A stretch of 64,000 bases of DNA from Ardenticatenales bacterium (GCA_020634795.1 JACKAZ010000001.1:186001-250000), one strand, 5' to 3'; positions 14,908 to 24,650 are shown, counted from the stretch's first letter. Program-made: numbers and translations. Notes: generated from the sequence alone by a model not told the origin.

Positions 14908-16929
14908 TCAGGCGTTGAGCGCCAGCAGGGCTTCCTCGCTGAGGATCGGGATGCTCAACTTCTGCGCTTTCGTCAGCTTCGACCCCGCACTCTCGCCCGC
15001 CACCAGATAATCGGTCTTGCTGCTGACCGACCCCACGACTTTGCCGCCCCGCGCCTCGATCCACGCTTGGGCGTCACGCCGCGTCAGGGTGGGGAGCGTG
15101 CCGGTCAGTACGAACGTGAGGCCCGCGAACGGTTGGCCATCGCGGGCGGCTTGGCGCTCGTGCTGCATCGCAAGGCCCGCCGCGGCCAGCTTCTGGATCA
15201 ACCGCTGATTGCTCTCGTGGCTGGCCCACTCGGTCAAACTCTTGGCGCTGACGGGGCCGATGCCGTGGATTGCCTCCAGCGCGTCGGGCGGCGCGGCCAA
15301 CAGCGCCTCCAGCGAGGGATAGCCGTCGGCCAGCAGCGCCGCAACGGTGCTGCCGACAAAGCGAATGCCCAAGGCGGTCAGCAGTGGCACCATGCCACGC
15401 GCTTTGCTCAGCTCGATCTCGCGGAGCAGGTTGGACGCGCTCGTCTCCCCAAAGCCTTCCAGCGCCGACAACTGCTCGAAGGTGAGGGCATAGATGTCGG
15501 CCACATCGTGCAGCAACCCCTCTTCCACAAAGCGGGCCGCCAGCTTGGAACCGAAGCCTTCGATGTTCATGGCGCCACGGCTGACGAAGTGCTCGACTTG
15601 GCGGACCAGTTGGGCCGGGCAGGCGGCATTGGTGCAATAATGGTTGGCCTCGCCCGCCAAGCGGCTGATCGGCTCGCCGCAGGAGGGGCAGTGGCTGGGC
15701 ATCTGCCAGCTCCGTTCCGAGCCGTCGCGCAGTTCGGGGAGCGGGGCCAGCACCTTGGGGATCACATCCCCCGCCCGTTTCACGATCACCTCATCGCCAA
15801 TACGCAGATCGCGGTCGCGGATGTAATCTTCGTTGTGGAGCGTAGCGTTGGAGACGATCACGCCGCCGATCTCGACCGGCGCGAGCAGGGCGTTGGGGTT
15901 GATGACCCCCGTCCGCCCCACGTTGACCGAGATGTCGAGCAGGGTGGTGATCGCTTCGCTGGCGGGAAACTTCCATGCCAGCGCCCAACGTGGCTCCCGC
16001 CCCGCAACGCCCAACGCCTCTTGCGTGGCGAAGGCGTTGACCTTGAAGACCACGCCATCCACCTCGTAATCCAGCGTCTCGCGCTGCGCCATCCACGACT
16101 TGGCATAGTCGACCGCCGCTTCAAAGTCGTGGAAATGCCGCGCATCGGCGCTGATCGGAAAGCCGAGCTGGGCCAAGTATTGCAACGTTTCCCATTGGCC
16201 GGGCAACGTCGTCCCCTCGACCTCGCCCACGCCATAGGCGAAGAAGGAGAGCGGACGTTGGGCCGTGATCCGGCTGTCGAGCAGCCGCAACGACCCCGCC
16301 GCCGCGTTGCGCGGGTTGGCGAAAACCTTTTCGTCGTGAGCCGCCTGCTGCGCGTTCAGCCGCTCAAAATCGGCGACCCGCATGTAGACTTCGCCCCGCG
16401 CTTCCAGCACGGCGGGCCGTGGCTGACCGGCAGGTAACGGCGCAACGGGGATGTGCAGCGGCACATCGCGCACGGTGCGCAGATTGGGCGTGATCTCTTC
16501 GCCGACGCGGCCATTGCCGCGGGTGGCACCGAGCGACAGCGTGCCATCCTCGTACCGAATCGAGACGGCCAGCCCGTCGATCTTCGGCTCCACCACCCAC
16601 GAGAGCGGCAGATCGCCCGCCAGACGGAGCACCCGCTGCTGCCAGCGGCGCAGCTCGGCCTCGTCGAAGGCGTTGCCGAGCGAGGTCATTGGGATGCGAT
16701 GCTGCACCTTGGCGAAATCGGCGCGGGGGGCATCGCCCACGCGCTGGCTGGGGCTGCTGGCCGAGCGAAGCTGCGGAAAGTCCGTCTCCAATTCGCGCAG
16801 TTCGGTCAACAGCCGGTCGTAAGCGGCGTCGGAGATTTCAGGGTCGTCGAGGACGTAGTAGCGGTGATTGTGGTAGCGCAACGCCGCCGCCACCTGTTGC
16901 CAGCGCTCGGCGGCCGCTTCTGTGCTCAT
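14908..16929 (-). CDS. ligA: NAD-dependent DNA ligase
   Basis: Seals nicks in replication and repair using NAD+. 673 residues from the ATG at 16929 (GAGAG upstream preferred to the ATG six codons earlier). Domain Ia has YHNHRYYVLDDPEISDAAYDRL. The adenylation motif is VEPKIDGLAVSIRYEDG. The four-cysteine zinc finger is CPSCGEPI...YCTNAACPAQ. HhH repeats and a C-terminal BRCT domain (FVLTGTLPTLTRRDAQ...GGKVVGSVSSKTDYLVAGE) follow. Full length and intact. Confidence 0.97.
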   Translation of the reverse strand: MSTEAAAERWQQVAAALRYHNHRYYVLDDPEISDAAYDRLLTELRELETDFPQLRSASSPSQRVGDAPRADFAKVQHRIPMTSLGNAFDEAELRRWQQRVLRLAGDLPLSWVVEPKIDGLAVSIRYEDGTLSLGATRGNGRVGEEITPNLRTVRDVPLHIPVAPLPAGQPRPAVLEARGEVYMRVADFERLNAQQAAHDEKVFANPRNAAAGSLRLLDSRITAQRPLSFFAYGVGEVEGTTLPGQWETLQYLAQLGFPISADARHFHDFEAAVDYAKSWMAQRETLDYEVDGVVFKVNAFATQEALGVAGREPRWALAWKFPASEAITTLLDISVNVGRTGVINPNALLAPVEIGGVIVSNATLHNEDYIRDRDLRIGDEVIVKRAGDVIPKVLAPLPELRDGSERSWQMPSHCPSCGEPISRLAGEANHYCTNAACPAQLVRQVEHFVSRGAMNIEGFGSKLAARFVEEGLLHDVADIYALTFEQLSALEGFGETSASNLLREIELSKARGMVPLLTALGIRFVGSTVAALLADGYPSLEALLAAPPDALEAIHGIGPVSAKSLTEWASHESNQRLIQKLAAAGLAMQHERQAARDGQPFAGLTFVLTGTLPTLTRRDAQAWIEARGGKVVGSVSSKTDYLVAGESAGSKLTKAQKLSIPILSEEALLALNA

Positions 16930-17042
16930 TGCTTTTCTCTCAGTCATGGTGCGATTGTACTCGCAGAACGCAGAACGGGGAAGAGATGGGCATGGCTTTC
17001 AGCGCGGGGGCGGTTGAGGTTGCTGCTGGCTGCTGGGGCGCT

Positions 17043-17187
17043 GGTGAACGCAGAGCAGGCAACGCAGAGCAAGTAACGCAGAGCAAGTAACGCAGAGCAA
17101 CTCACAAAACTCACAAAACTCATAAAACTCACAAAACTCATAAAACTCATAAAACTCGCCAAACTCACCAAACTCGCCAAACCCGCT
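17043..17187. repeat. Two adjoining simple repeats (AACGCAGAGCA and AAAACTCAC types)
   Basis: First, four units of about 14 bases built on AACGCAGAGCAAGT. Then about ten units of eight to nine bases built on AAACTCAC/AAACTCAT/AACTCGCC. The second part reads open on the minus strand as a run of EFGEFYEF, which is a by-product of the repeat. It lies between divergent ligA and the XPB gene and runs up to the XPB promoter. Confidence 0.7.
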
Positions 17188-17202
17188 AGGGCTGCTTATA
17201 AT
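17174..17202 (+). promoter_or_regulatory. Candidate promoter of the XPB operon (leaderless mRNA)
   Basis: -35-like TCGCCA (17174-17179), 17-base spacer, perfect -10 TATAAT (17197-17202). The XPB start codon ATG is at 17210, only 8 bases past the -10, so transcription should begin at or next to the ATG and the message would be leaderless. No Shine-Dalgarno sequence is present, which agrees with this. Confidence 0.55.
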
Positions 17203-17209
17203 TGATGGC

Positions 17210-18934
17210 ATGTTTACGCCAGAAAACCCCCTCATCATTCAATCGGACAAATCAGTTCTGGTCGAGGTTGCCAGCCCCCGTTACGAAGCCGCGCGGGACC
17301 AACTGGCCCGTTTCGCAGAGCTGGAAAAATCCCCCGAACATATCCACACCTACCGCCTCACTCCCCTCTCGCTCTGGAACGCCGCCTCTTCGGGCATGAC
17401 GGGTGCGGGAGTCGTCGCGGCGCTGGCCGAATACAGCAAATACGATCTGCCGGACAACGTGCGGCGCGACGTCTTAGAGTTGATGAGCCGCTATGGCCGT
17501 GTGAAGCTGATCAAAGAGGGCGAGAAGCTGCTGCTTACCTCAGACGACGACATCCTCATCACCGAAATCTTCCACCAGAAAGAGATACGGGCGATGCTGC
17601 TGGGCAAGCTCGACCGTTTTCGGTTGGACGTCGATCCGGCGATGCGCGGTCAGATCAAGCAGGCGCTGCTCAAGATCGGCTATCCCGCCGAGGATCTGGC
17701 GGGCTATGTCGAGGGCGAGCATCTGGAGATCGACCTGCGCGAGCTGATGGCCCACAACGAGGCCGCCTTCGGTTTGCGCGGCTACCAGCGCGAAGCGGTC
17801 GATATCTTCCACGCGGGCGGCAGTTCGCGTGGGGGCAGTGGCGTGATCGTGCTGCCCTGTGGCGCGGGGAAAACGGTCGTCGGCTTGGCCGCGATGGCCG
17901 CGCTGGACGCCAGCACCTTGATCCTCACGCCCAACACGGTGGCCGTTCGACAGTGGATCGACGAGATCGTGGACAAAACGACCGTACCGCGCGAGGCGGT
18001 GGGCGAATACACCGGCGAGGTGAAGGAGATTCGCCCCGTGACGATCTCGACCTATCAGACGTTGACGTGGCGCAAGAACCGTAACGCCGATTTCCCGCAC
18101 ATGTCGATCTTCAACGAGCGAGACTGGGGGCTGATCATTTATGATGAAGTTCACTTGCTGCCCGCACCGGTCTTTCGCATCACCGCCGACATCCAAGCTC
18201 GCCGCCGTTTGGGGCTGACCGCCACCTTGGTCCGCGAGGATGGCCGCGCCGACGATGTCTTTTCGTTGATCGGCCCGAAAAAGTACGACGTACCGTGGAA
18301 AGAATTGGAGCAGCAGGGGTGGATCGCCACCGCCGACTGTACCGAGATCCGCATCCAGTTGGACGACGCGGAGCGCATGGACTACGCGCTGGCGGAGACG
18401 CGCGAAAAATATGGTGTGGCGGCGCAGAGCAAGGCCAAGCTGCCGATTTTGGATGCGCTGATCGGCAAGCATGAGGGTGACACCATTTTGGTGATCGGTC
18501 AGTACATCGACCAACTGAAGGCCATCGCTGACCATCTGGAGGCGCCGCTCATCACGGGCAAAAGCGCGGTGCGCGAACGGGAGAAGCTCTACGACCAGTT
18601 GCGGACGGGCGAGATCAAGCTGCTCGTTGTCTCGAAGGTCGCCAACTTCTCCATCGACCTGCCGGATGCGAATGTGGCGATCCAAGTCAGTGGCACCTTC
18701 GGCTCGCGCCAAGAAGAGGCGCAGCGTTTGGGGCGCATCCTGCGCCCGAAAAGTGACGGGGCGCTGGCCCATTTCTACACCATCGTGGCCCGCGACACCC
18801 GCGACCAAGAATTTGCCGCCAATCGACAGATGTTCCTGACCGAGCAGGGCTATCGGTATCAGATCCTTTATGGCGACGAGCTGACGGCCTTCGAGCCACG
18901 CCGCCTCGCAGTTGAGGAGTTGGCTGTTCCATGA
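17210..18934 (+). CDS. XPB/Ssl2-type DNA helicase
   Basis: SF2 3'-5' DNA helicase related to archaeal and eukaryotic XPB. 574 residues. The N-terminal ~180 residues form the damage-recognition-like XPB N-domain. Motif I is LPCGAGKTVVGL, motif II IIYDEVHLL, motif III LGLTATLVREDGRADD (this contains the RED motif typical of XPB), and motif VI EEAQRLGRILRPK. Bacterial copies are patchily distributed and their repair role is not well defined. Its stop overlaps the next gene by 4 bases, indicating coupled translation with a helicase-associated protein. Confidence 0.92.
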   Translation: MFTPENPLIIQSDKSVLVEVASPRYEAARDQLARFAELEKSPEHIHTYRLTPLSLWNAASSGMTGAGVVAALAEYSKYDLPDNVRRDVLELMSRYGRVKLIKEGEKLLLTSDDDILITEIFHQKEIRAMLLGKLDRFRLDVDPAMRGQIKQALLKIGYPAEDLAGYVEGEHLEIDLRELMAHNEAAFGLRGYQREAVDIFHAGGSSRGGSGVIVLPCGAGKTVVGLAAMAALDASTLILTPNTVAVRQWIDEIVDKTTVPREAVGEYTGEVKEIRPVTISTYQTLTWRKNRNADFPHMSIFNERDWGLIIYDEVHLLPAPVFRITADIQARRRLGLTATLVREDGRADDVFSLIGPKKYDVPWKELEQQGWIATADCTEIRIQLDDAERMDYALAETREKYGVAAQSKAKLPILDALIGKHEGDTILVIGQYIDQLKAIADHLEAPLITGKSAVREREKLYDQLRTGEIKLLVVSKVANFSIDLPDANVAIQVSGTFGSRQEEAQRLGRILRPKSDGALAHFYTIVARDTRDQEFAANRQMFLTEQGYRYQILYGDELTAFEPRRLAVEELAVP

Positions 18935-20790
18935 CGAGCTTCAAAGTGCTGGACGACGCGAGCATGTCGGACGAGGCGATCGTTGCGGCAGGGCTGGAGG
19001 CGCGGACGGTGCCGCAGATGCGACAGGTTGCCGCGCGGTTCGACTGGCCGCTCTCTGGCTTGCGGCGGGATGGTCTGATCGAACAGATGACGGGTTATTA
19101 TCTGGACGAGGCACAGATTGCCCGCGCGCTGGACACGCTCACCGCCGAGGAGCGGCAAACTCTCTCCTTGATCGTTTGGAGTGCCAACCAGAGCGTGGCG
19201 GCAACGGCGTCGGCGGCCGAAGCGATGCGCCCCCTGCTCCGCAGCGGGCCGCGTGCGCCCATCGTCCCCACAACGGTGCAAGGCTTGGTGGAAATGGGGC
19301 TGCTTTTCCGGATCAACACCCCGTCGAACAGTCATATTGTGGTCACCCTGTCGTCCATTACGGATCGCTTGCTGCCCATCGAAGGATTGCTAGAAACGAT
19401 GCGGCCTACGGCCCAGATGACCCGCTATCGGGCGAAGGATCCGCTCTCGCAGCTCCTACAGGTCGTCAACTTCTTGATCCAGCAGGAGGGCAAGCTGGTC
19501 AAACGTCAGTTACCTGCGGGCGCCGACCGAATCGATCCCACGGGCTGGCCGACGGGCGGGCAGGCGGGCCAAACTGTGAGCTACCACAGTATGGTCCCCA
19601 TTTTCCCCTTTACCTCATGGCTTGACAGCAGGCCGCTGCTGGCGTTGAGATCGAGCTTGGGCGCCGCTGACAAGGCCGAAACGAACTTCTATCTGGCCTT
19701 AGCCTTCCTACTGTTTGGGGATCAGAGCAGTTTCCATCTGCAGATCGATGAGTCGCGCTTCCACGACTTTCTGCGCCTCCCTTTGGCCGAACAGCAGCTT
19801 AGGCTCTACGAGGCTTGGCTGGGAATGGGCCACCTGATTTGGGATGAACTGTCTTGGCTACAGAGCCGGTCGAGTGACTTTATCATGTTGCGACAGATGC
19901 GCTGGGGCTGGGGAACGCTGACACCTGCCACCTTTAGCGCGGCGCTGGCCGAGGCACGGGCCGCGCTGTTCGTGATCTGGCGCTGGCTGTTGGCGGAGGG
20001 GCACGATGGCCGGGCGTGGCTCTCGGTCGAATCGCTCCTCCAACTGCTCCGTGCGACGCGGCCCTTGCTGTTGGGCACGACACGCCCCCCACAAGGGCAA
20101 TGGTATATCGCCGACGCGCGTGGCACCGCCTACGAACACAAATCGTATCGCCTTTGGCGCAAGGGGGCGGGACGGGCCTTTGCCTATATGCTGCGCGGGC
20201 CGATGCGCTGGTTGGGCTATGTCGATTGTTTGCACGACAGCCAGGGCGAGCTGGTTGCGGTGCGGCCCGTGGCGGGGGCATTGTCCCTCTTCAAGGGCGA
20301 AATCAGCGTGTTGGACCGCGAAGAAGCGCTGCCGCTCACATGGGAGGGGCTGCGCGTCACCGTGCCGACCAGCGCCTCGACGCGGCCCCTGCTCAGTCTG
20401 CTCTCCGAAGTGGCGCAGCTCGACCATGTGGAGGGCAATGCGATTTGCTTTGAATTTACCTTAGCGGCGGCGGCGAGGGCCTTCGCCAACCATCTGACGC
20501 CGGAAGCGATCCGAGACCGTTTCGCGGCCCGTGCCGTCACGCTCCCCAGTGCGGTCAGTCAGGCGTTGGATCGGTGGAAGCAGGGTTGGGGCAAGGCCCA
20601 CCGCTACGATGAATTCGCCCTGATGGAAGTCGAGGGTGAGTTGCTGGTGCGCGAGCTGGGGATCGGCACTCAGCTCAACGACTATATTGCTTACCGTCTT
20701 AGCCCGACCACCTTCGCCGTGCTGGCGGACAGAGTGGCAGAGTTGGTGAGCCACTTGGAAGCGAAGGGCTACCACCCGCGCCAGCTCTAA
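18931..20790 (+). CDS. XPB-associated protein (helicase-associated domain), first of two
   Basis: 619 residues, no catalytic motif visible. The N-terminal part (MPQMRQVAARFDWPLSGLRRDGLIEQM) resembles SAP-like or winged-helix DNA-binding segments. The rest has the wandering Trp/Leu-rich look of the helicase-associated proteins found beside bacterial XPB. The C-terminal FTLAAAARAFANHLTPEAIRDRFAA and AVLADRVAELVSHLEAKGYHPR resemble the end of that family's domain. Overlaps the XPB gene by 4 bases (ATGA), so the two products are probably made together and may bind each other. Confidence 0.65.
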   Translation: MTSFKVLDDASMSDEAIVAAGLEARTVPQMRQVAARFDWPLSGLRRDGLIEQMTGYYLDEAQIARALDTLTAEERQTLSLIVWSANQSVAATASAAEAMRPLLRSGPRAPIVPTTVQGLVEMGLLFRINTPSNSHIVVTLSSITDRLLPIEGLLETMRPTAQMTRYRAKDPLSQLLQVVNFLIQQEGKLVKRQLPAGADRIDPTGWPTGGQAGQTVSYHSMVPIFPFTSWLDSRPLLALRSSLGAADKAETNFYLALAFLLFGDQSSFHLQIDESRFHDFLRLPLAEQQLRLYEAWLGMGHLIWDELSWLQSRSSDFIMLRQMRWGWGTLTPATFSAALAEARAALFVIWRWLLAEGHDGRAWLSVESLLQLLRATRPLLLGTTRPPQGQWYIADARGTAYEHKSYRLWRKGAGRAFAYMLRGPMRWLGYVDCLHDSQGELVAVRPVAGALSLFKGEISVLDREEALPLTWEGLRVTVPTSASTRPLLSLLSEVAQLDHVEGNAICFEFTLAAAARAFANHLTPEAIRDRFAARAVTLPSAVSQALDRWKQGWGKAHRYDEFALMEVEGELLVRELGIGTQLNDYIAYRLSPTTFAVLADRVAELVSHLEAKGYHPRQL

Positions 20791-20996
20791 TCAGGTTCGA
20801 GCGTTCAAGGGAGTAAGAGGGAGCACGGTGGCTCGCACGGTGTGGAAAGTGCGAGACCGGATCGAGAATCGGTATCCGTTGAGGGGCCATGCGGATCTCA
20901 TTGTTTTACGATGGCCCACCCTCACACCCGCCCAGAGCAGACGATCTCCTCCGCGATCACAATAACCCGATCCAACCCGCATCCGAAAGGATTTGA

Positions 20997-23303
20997 ATGA
21001 GTCGACTGACGACGCTCGAACTATTGAGTGGCTATCGTGCCAGCAATCTGATCACGTTACGCAACATCCACGGCCTTGATCCGCAGCTTAGGATCAAAGA
21101 GGAAGTCGTTTCCGCGTTGGCGACGCACTTCAGCGACCCCGACCGCATCAAGGAGGCGATCGCCCACCTTGATGCGCAAAAGCGGAAGATTATGGACTAT
21201 ATGCGCCTTGCCGAGGGAACTATCGAGCGGGACACTTTGAGGATGATCTTGGTGAGCGACGGTATCGCCGCAAAGGAAAAGCCGAGCGAAGGGCCGCGCT
21301 ATTCGCCCTACCATAAACCCCCGACCGCCAACCCGCAAAAGAAAAACCCGACCGACTTCGTTGATATCGTGGCCTCGCTTGAAGCCACCGGCTTACTGTT
21401 GGGCACAGGGACGCCCGATCTTGCCACGGTGGTCGACTTCGGTATTGCCATGGACTACCATGTGCCCGCCGAAGTGTGGCCCCATCTGCCCGTGGTGACG
21501 TTCCCCGTTTCCGACGAAGCGCCGACTTTTGAACATATCGCGCTTGGCAACGCAGAGCAATTCAGCCGTGAACTGTTCGTGATCTGGAGCTACATCTGGC
21601 ACAACCAGCCCACCCTGCTGAAAAGCGGGTTGATCTCAAAGCGCGACCTCAAGGCGCTGGCGGCACAACTGCCGCGTGACCTAGCCGTTGGGTCCGGTCG
21701 TTCGGAGGATGATTTTCCCAAGCTCTATCTTCAACGGCAACTGCTTGACGTGCTGGGGATGATTCAATCAGACTACGAGGACGTGCTCAGGGTTGACCAA
21801 GCGGCGGCGCGGGCGCAGTGGGCACTCCGCATCGAAGCGCGGGTCGCGCAGTGGTTGGCGAGCTATCAGGAGGCGTCATGGTGGAGCGACATGCGCCAAG
21901 TCGAGGCGATGGGCGCTGTGCGTTGGACCTCGTCTGAGGGCAAGGAGGTAACCGACGGGCAGCTCGACGCGCGCCGCTGGCTCCTTGATCAGATCAAAGC
22001 GCTGGGCAACGATCAGTGGCAGCGGTTGAGCGATCTGCTTTCGATCATCCGGCTGCGAAACCGCAGCTTTCTGATCCGTAGAGAAATGCGTTCTAGCTAC
22101 AACTATTACTCGTTTGGGAGCCAGAACGACCATCGGTACACTCGCTACCAAAATCCGATGGGCTGGGATTTCCAAGGGGTGACGAGCGAAGAAGATGGCT
22201 GGCTTAAGATTGAGCGCAATTTTGTGCGCCACCTGCTGACGGTGCTCTTTTGGTTCGGGATCGTTGATTTGGGGCTTGATGGCGCGGGCCAAGTGGCTGG
22301 GTTCCGTCTGACCGAAGTGGGACGACATCTCTTTAAGGGGGCGCCGCCCCCCGCGCCACCCGATCCAGATTCGTGGCGCTTGGTCTTGCAGCCCAACTTC
22401 CACTTGGTGGCCTTCGGCCCCGTGCCGGAAGAGGGCCTGCTGACGTTGGAAATGTTCGCGGATCGCCTCTCGGCGGATCGCGCGGTCGAATATCAGATCA
22501 GCAAGGAGAGCGTCTATCGCGGCCAGCAGTTGGGCTTAACGGGCGAGCAGATCTTGGCACACTTGCGCCGCGTGAGCGCGACCGACCTGCCCCAAAATGT
22601 CGTGCGTTCGCTCGCCGAATGGCAAGCGGGCCACGAACGGATCACGATTCACCCCCAGGTCCAACTGCTTCAGTTGGCGGACGAGGCCCAGCTCGACACC
22701 TTGATCGAGGCAGCGGGCGAGGGCGTGTTGCGCAAGGTGGGCGCGACGGTGGCCCTTGTGCTCGACGATGGGGCGGTCAGCGCCGCCCTGGAAGCGGCAG
22801 AGTGGGGTGCGATCACGACCCACGACGCTCAAGGGGCCGGATCGTTGCGATTGGCGGAGGATGGCACCGTCTTGCTCCATCATGCGACCGCCGACCTCTA
22901 TACGCTGGGCCAGCTTCAGCGGCTGGCGGAGCCGGATGGCGCGGGCGGTTGGCGGCTGTCGCGGGCGGCGGTGCGGCGTGTGCAAGACGAAGGGGGTCTC
23001 TCATCCGAGGCGCAAATTGAGCAGTGGCGAACGCTGGTGATTGGCCCGTTGCCCGCCTGGGTCGAGCCGCGCATCAAAAGCTGGGGCGGCTATTTCGGCA
23101 GCGCGAAGCTCCATACGGTGCGCTTGCTCGAAGTCAAAGACAAGGAAGTGCAGCGCGAGATTCGGAGCCACCCGCAGTTGCGCAAGGCGCTCAGCGCCTT
23201 CCAGCCACAGGGGGTCTTGCTTGAACTGGCGTCCGATGCCGATGTGCAAGAAATTGAGCGCCTGCTGGCCGACTTTGGGATCGCACTTGAGGGCGACGGC
23301 TGA
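20997..23303 (+). CDS. XPB-associated protein (helicase-associated domain), second of two
   Basis: 768 residues. Begins MSRLTTLELLSGYRASNLITL. The C-terminal third contains SWRLVLQPNFHLVAFGPVP...LEMFADRLSADRAVEYQISKESVYRGQQLGLTGEQILAHLRR, a clear match to the helicase_C_3-type domain of proteins that accompany XPB in Actinobacteria and other bacteria. No ATPase motif. It follows the previous gene by 206 bases on the same strand, so it may have its own promoter. Probable role: accessory factor of XPB-dependent DNA repair (inference). Confidence 0.72.
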   Translation: MSRLTTLELLSGYRASNLITLRNIHGLDPQLRIKEEVVSALATHFSDPDRIKEAIAHLDAQKRKIMDYMRLAEGTIERDTLRMILVSDGIAAKEKPSEGPRYSPYHKPPTANPQKKNPTDFVDIVASLEATGLLLGTGTPDLATVVDFGIAMDYHVPAEVWPHLPVVTFPVSDEAPTFEHIALGNAEQFSRELFVIWSYIWHNQPTLLKSGLISKRDLKALAAQLPRDLAVGSGRSEDDFPKLYLQRQLLDVLGMIQSDYEDVLRVDQAAARAQWALRIEARVAQWLASYQEASWWSDMRQVEAMGAVRWTSSEGKEVTDGQLDARRWLLDQIKALGNDQWQRLSDLLSIIRLRNRSFLIRREMRSSYNYYSFGSQNDHRYTRYQNPMGWDFQGVTSEEDGWLKIERNFVRHLLTVLFWFGIVDLGLDGAGQVAGFRLTEVGRHLFKGAPPPAPPDPDSWRLVLQPNFHLVAFGPVPEEGLLTLEMFADRLSADRAVEYQISKESVYRGQQLGLTGEQILAHLRRVSATDLPQNVVRSLAEWQAGHERITIHPQVQLLQLADEAQLDTLIEAAGEGVLRKVGATVALVLDDGAVSAALEAAEWGAITTHDAQGAGSLRLAEDGTVLLHHATADLYTLGQLQRLAEPDGAGGWRLSRAAVRRVQDEGGLSSEAQIEQWRTLVIGPLPAWVEPRIKSWGGYFGSAKLHTVRLLEVKDKEVQREIRSHPQLRKALSAFQPQGVLLELASDADVQEIERLLADFGIALEGDG

Positions 23304-23361
23304 GCGCAAATCTGGACGAATCTGTTGCCGACGGCGCTGGCTCCGCCACCGAACGGCAGGC

Positions 23362-23394
23362 GCGTGGCGAGTGTACCGATGTCACTCGCCACGC
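23362..23394. terminator. 12-bp hairpin between convergent genes
   Basis: GCGTGGCGAGTG and CACTCGCCACGC form a perfect stem around a 9-base loop between the XPB locus (plus) and the acetyltransferase (minus). No U-run on either side, so termination efficiency is uncertain, but its place between convergent stops fits a bidirectional end signal. Confidence 0.45.
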
Positions 23395-23404
23395 ACCCGA
23401 ACCG

Positions 23405-24517
23405 CTACAGCTCATGGGGCGTGAGCAGCGGCTCGCCATCGAAGCTTTCGCGGTAGGTCACGTCGCGTCCCGCCCGCAGCTCTTTCTCGAAGTTCGCGTT
23501 CTGCTGATGTACCACCATACCCGCTTGCTCGTAGAGCCGTGTCGCGCCGCTGGGGTTCGACGCATCGACATGGAGGTCAACGCCGTCCTTGCCCGCACCT
23601 TGCCACGCGGCGAAGGCATGGCGCAGCAATGCCACCCCCAAGCCCCGCCGTCGCCACGGGCGACGTACGCCCAAGGTATCGACATAGGCGATACGTTCGT
23701 CGGTGCCACTTTTTGATTTGGTCAGCGCCATCCCCGCGATTTCCTCCCCGTCCATCGCCAGCCACCATTTCGTCGGGTCGTAATCGGGATCGGTCTCGAT
23801 CCAATGCTGCCAATCGGCCAGCTCTTCCTCGAATCGGGTGTCGCTGTGACCCCAATGATCGCGGAAGGCATCGCGCACCGCGTGGACCAGTGGCTCCAGG
23901 TCGTGCGGCGGCTCGAAGGTGCGTAGTGCGATGCCCTCCGGTAGCTCCGAGGGCTGGATCGACCCGTTGAAGAGAATGCGCATCTGCCAGAAATGGCGGG
24001 CGCACGTCATGCCGCACGCTTGAAAGAGCGCCTCGGCGGGGGCGTAGCCATTGGAAGCTCCCGCGTGCATGACCACGCGGATATCCGACGGCACCCGTGG
24101 TAGGGCGGCCTGGCGCGCACGCTGTTCGACCCATGCCATCAGCGCCGTGCCGATGCCACGCCCTTCGTAGTCGGGGTCGACGCGGCCCCACGTCCAGACC
24201 GACACGGGCGGATTTTCGTGGTGAAAGAGGGCGATGATGCCGACGATTCGGTCACCATCTAGGACGATCCGTTCATCCGCTTCGAGCGAGTGGCCGGGCC
24301 ACGTCATCTCGGTTTCGACCTGTTGCGCGGTATGATCGGTATGACCCTGCATCACGATTGAGGCACGATTGATCATCGGCAGCAGGGCAGGGATGTCTTC
24401 TAATGTGGGCGGGCGGACCGTGAAGTGGTCGCCCAATCGGTCAAAGGGGTTCATGGTAACGTTTGGTCCTTGTTTGTCTTGCTTTCTGGTCAGGGGGGGT
24501 GGATGGGTGATAGACAT
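23405..24517 (-). CDS. Two-domain GNAT N-acetyltransferase
   Basis: 370 residues from the ATG at 24517, which has a strong AAGGAG. The ATG at 24454 (MNPFDRLGD) is the alternative and looks more like the true domain start. Two GNAT repeats are present: the first acetyl-CoA loop is VDPDYEGRGIGTALM, the second VRRPWRRRGLGVALL followed by LHVDASNPSGATRLYEQAGM. The layout resembles mycothiol synthase-like tandem GNATs; the substrate is unknown. A small peptide gene and an intrinsic terminator lie directly upstream on the same strand, so expression may depend on read-through. Confidence 0.82.
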   Translation of the reverse strand: MSITHPPPLTRKQDKQGPNVTMNPFDRLGDHFTVRPPTLEDIPALLPMINRASIVMQGHTDHTAQQVETEMTWPGHSLEADERIVLDGDRIVGIIALFHHENPPVSVWTWGRVDPDYEGRGIGTALMAWVEQRARQAALPRVPSDIRVVMHAGASNGYAPAEALFQACGMTCARHFWQMRILFNGSIQPSELPEGIALRTFEPPHDLEPLVHAVRDAFRDHWGHSDTRFEEELADWQHWIETDPDYDPTKWWLAMDGEEIAGMALTKSKSGTDERIAYVDTLGVRRPWRRRGLGVALLRHAFAAWQGAGKDGVDLHVDASNPSGATRLYEQAGMVVHQQNANFEKELRAGRDVTYRESFDGEPLLTPHEL

Positions 24518-24593
24518 CGGTAGCTCCTTTCTACCGAGCCTTACGGCAGCCGTAAGGCAGCCGTGCTCCACATGCCCTTGCCTGGTCAAGGCA

Positions 24594-24631
24594 AACAAAA
24601 AGGGCCGTGGAGAACTGTGCCTCCACGGCCC
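24594..24631 (-). terminator. Intrinsic terminator between small peptide and GNAT genes
   Basis: Perfect 11-bp stem GGGCCGTGGAG/CTCCACGGCCC with an 8-base loop. Read on the minus strand it is followed by TTTTTGTTTG. It lies after the 32-codon peptide ORF and before the acetyltransferase start, so it ends the peptide transcript or acts as an attenuator. Confidence 0.8.
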
Positions 24632-24650
24632 GCTCGTAACGCTCTTGGCT

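Noticed and set aside
14872..16437. 521-codon open frame on the plus strand
   Set aside because: Lies entirely antisense to ligA, whose motifs are complete. Long antisense frames are expected in GC-rich genes.
17098..17187. Possible CRISPR array
   Set aside because: Units are 8-9 bases with no spacers; a simple tandem repeat.
17540..18808. 422-codon open frame antisense to the XPB helicase
   Set aside because: Shadow of a gene with all helicase motifs; composition Gln/Arg/His-rich as expected for antisense.
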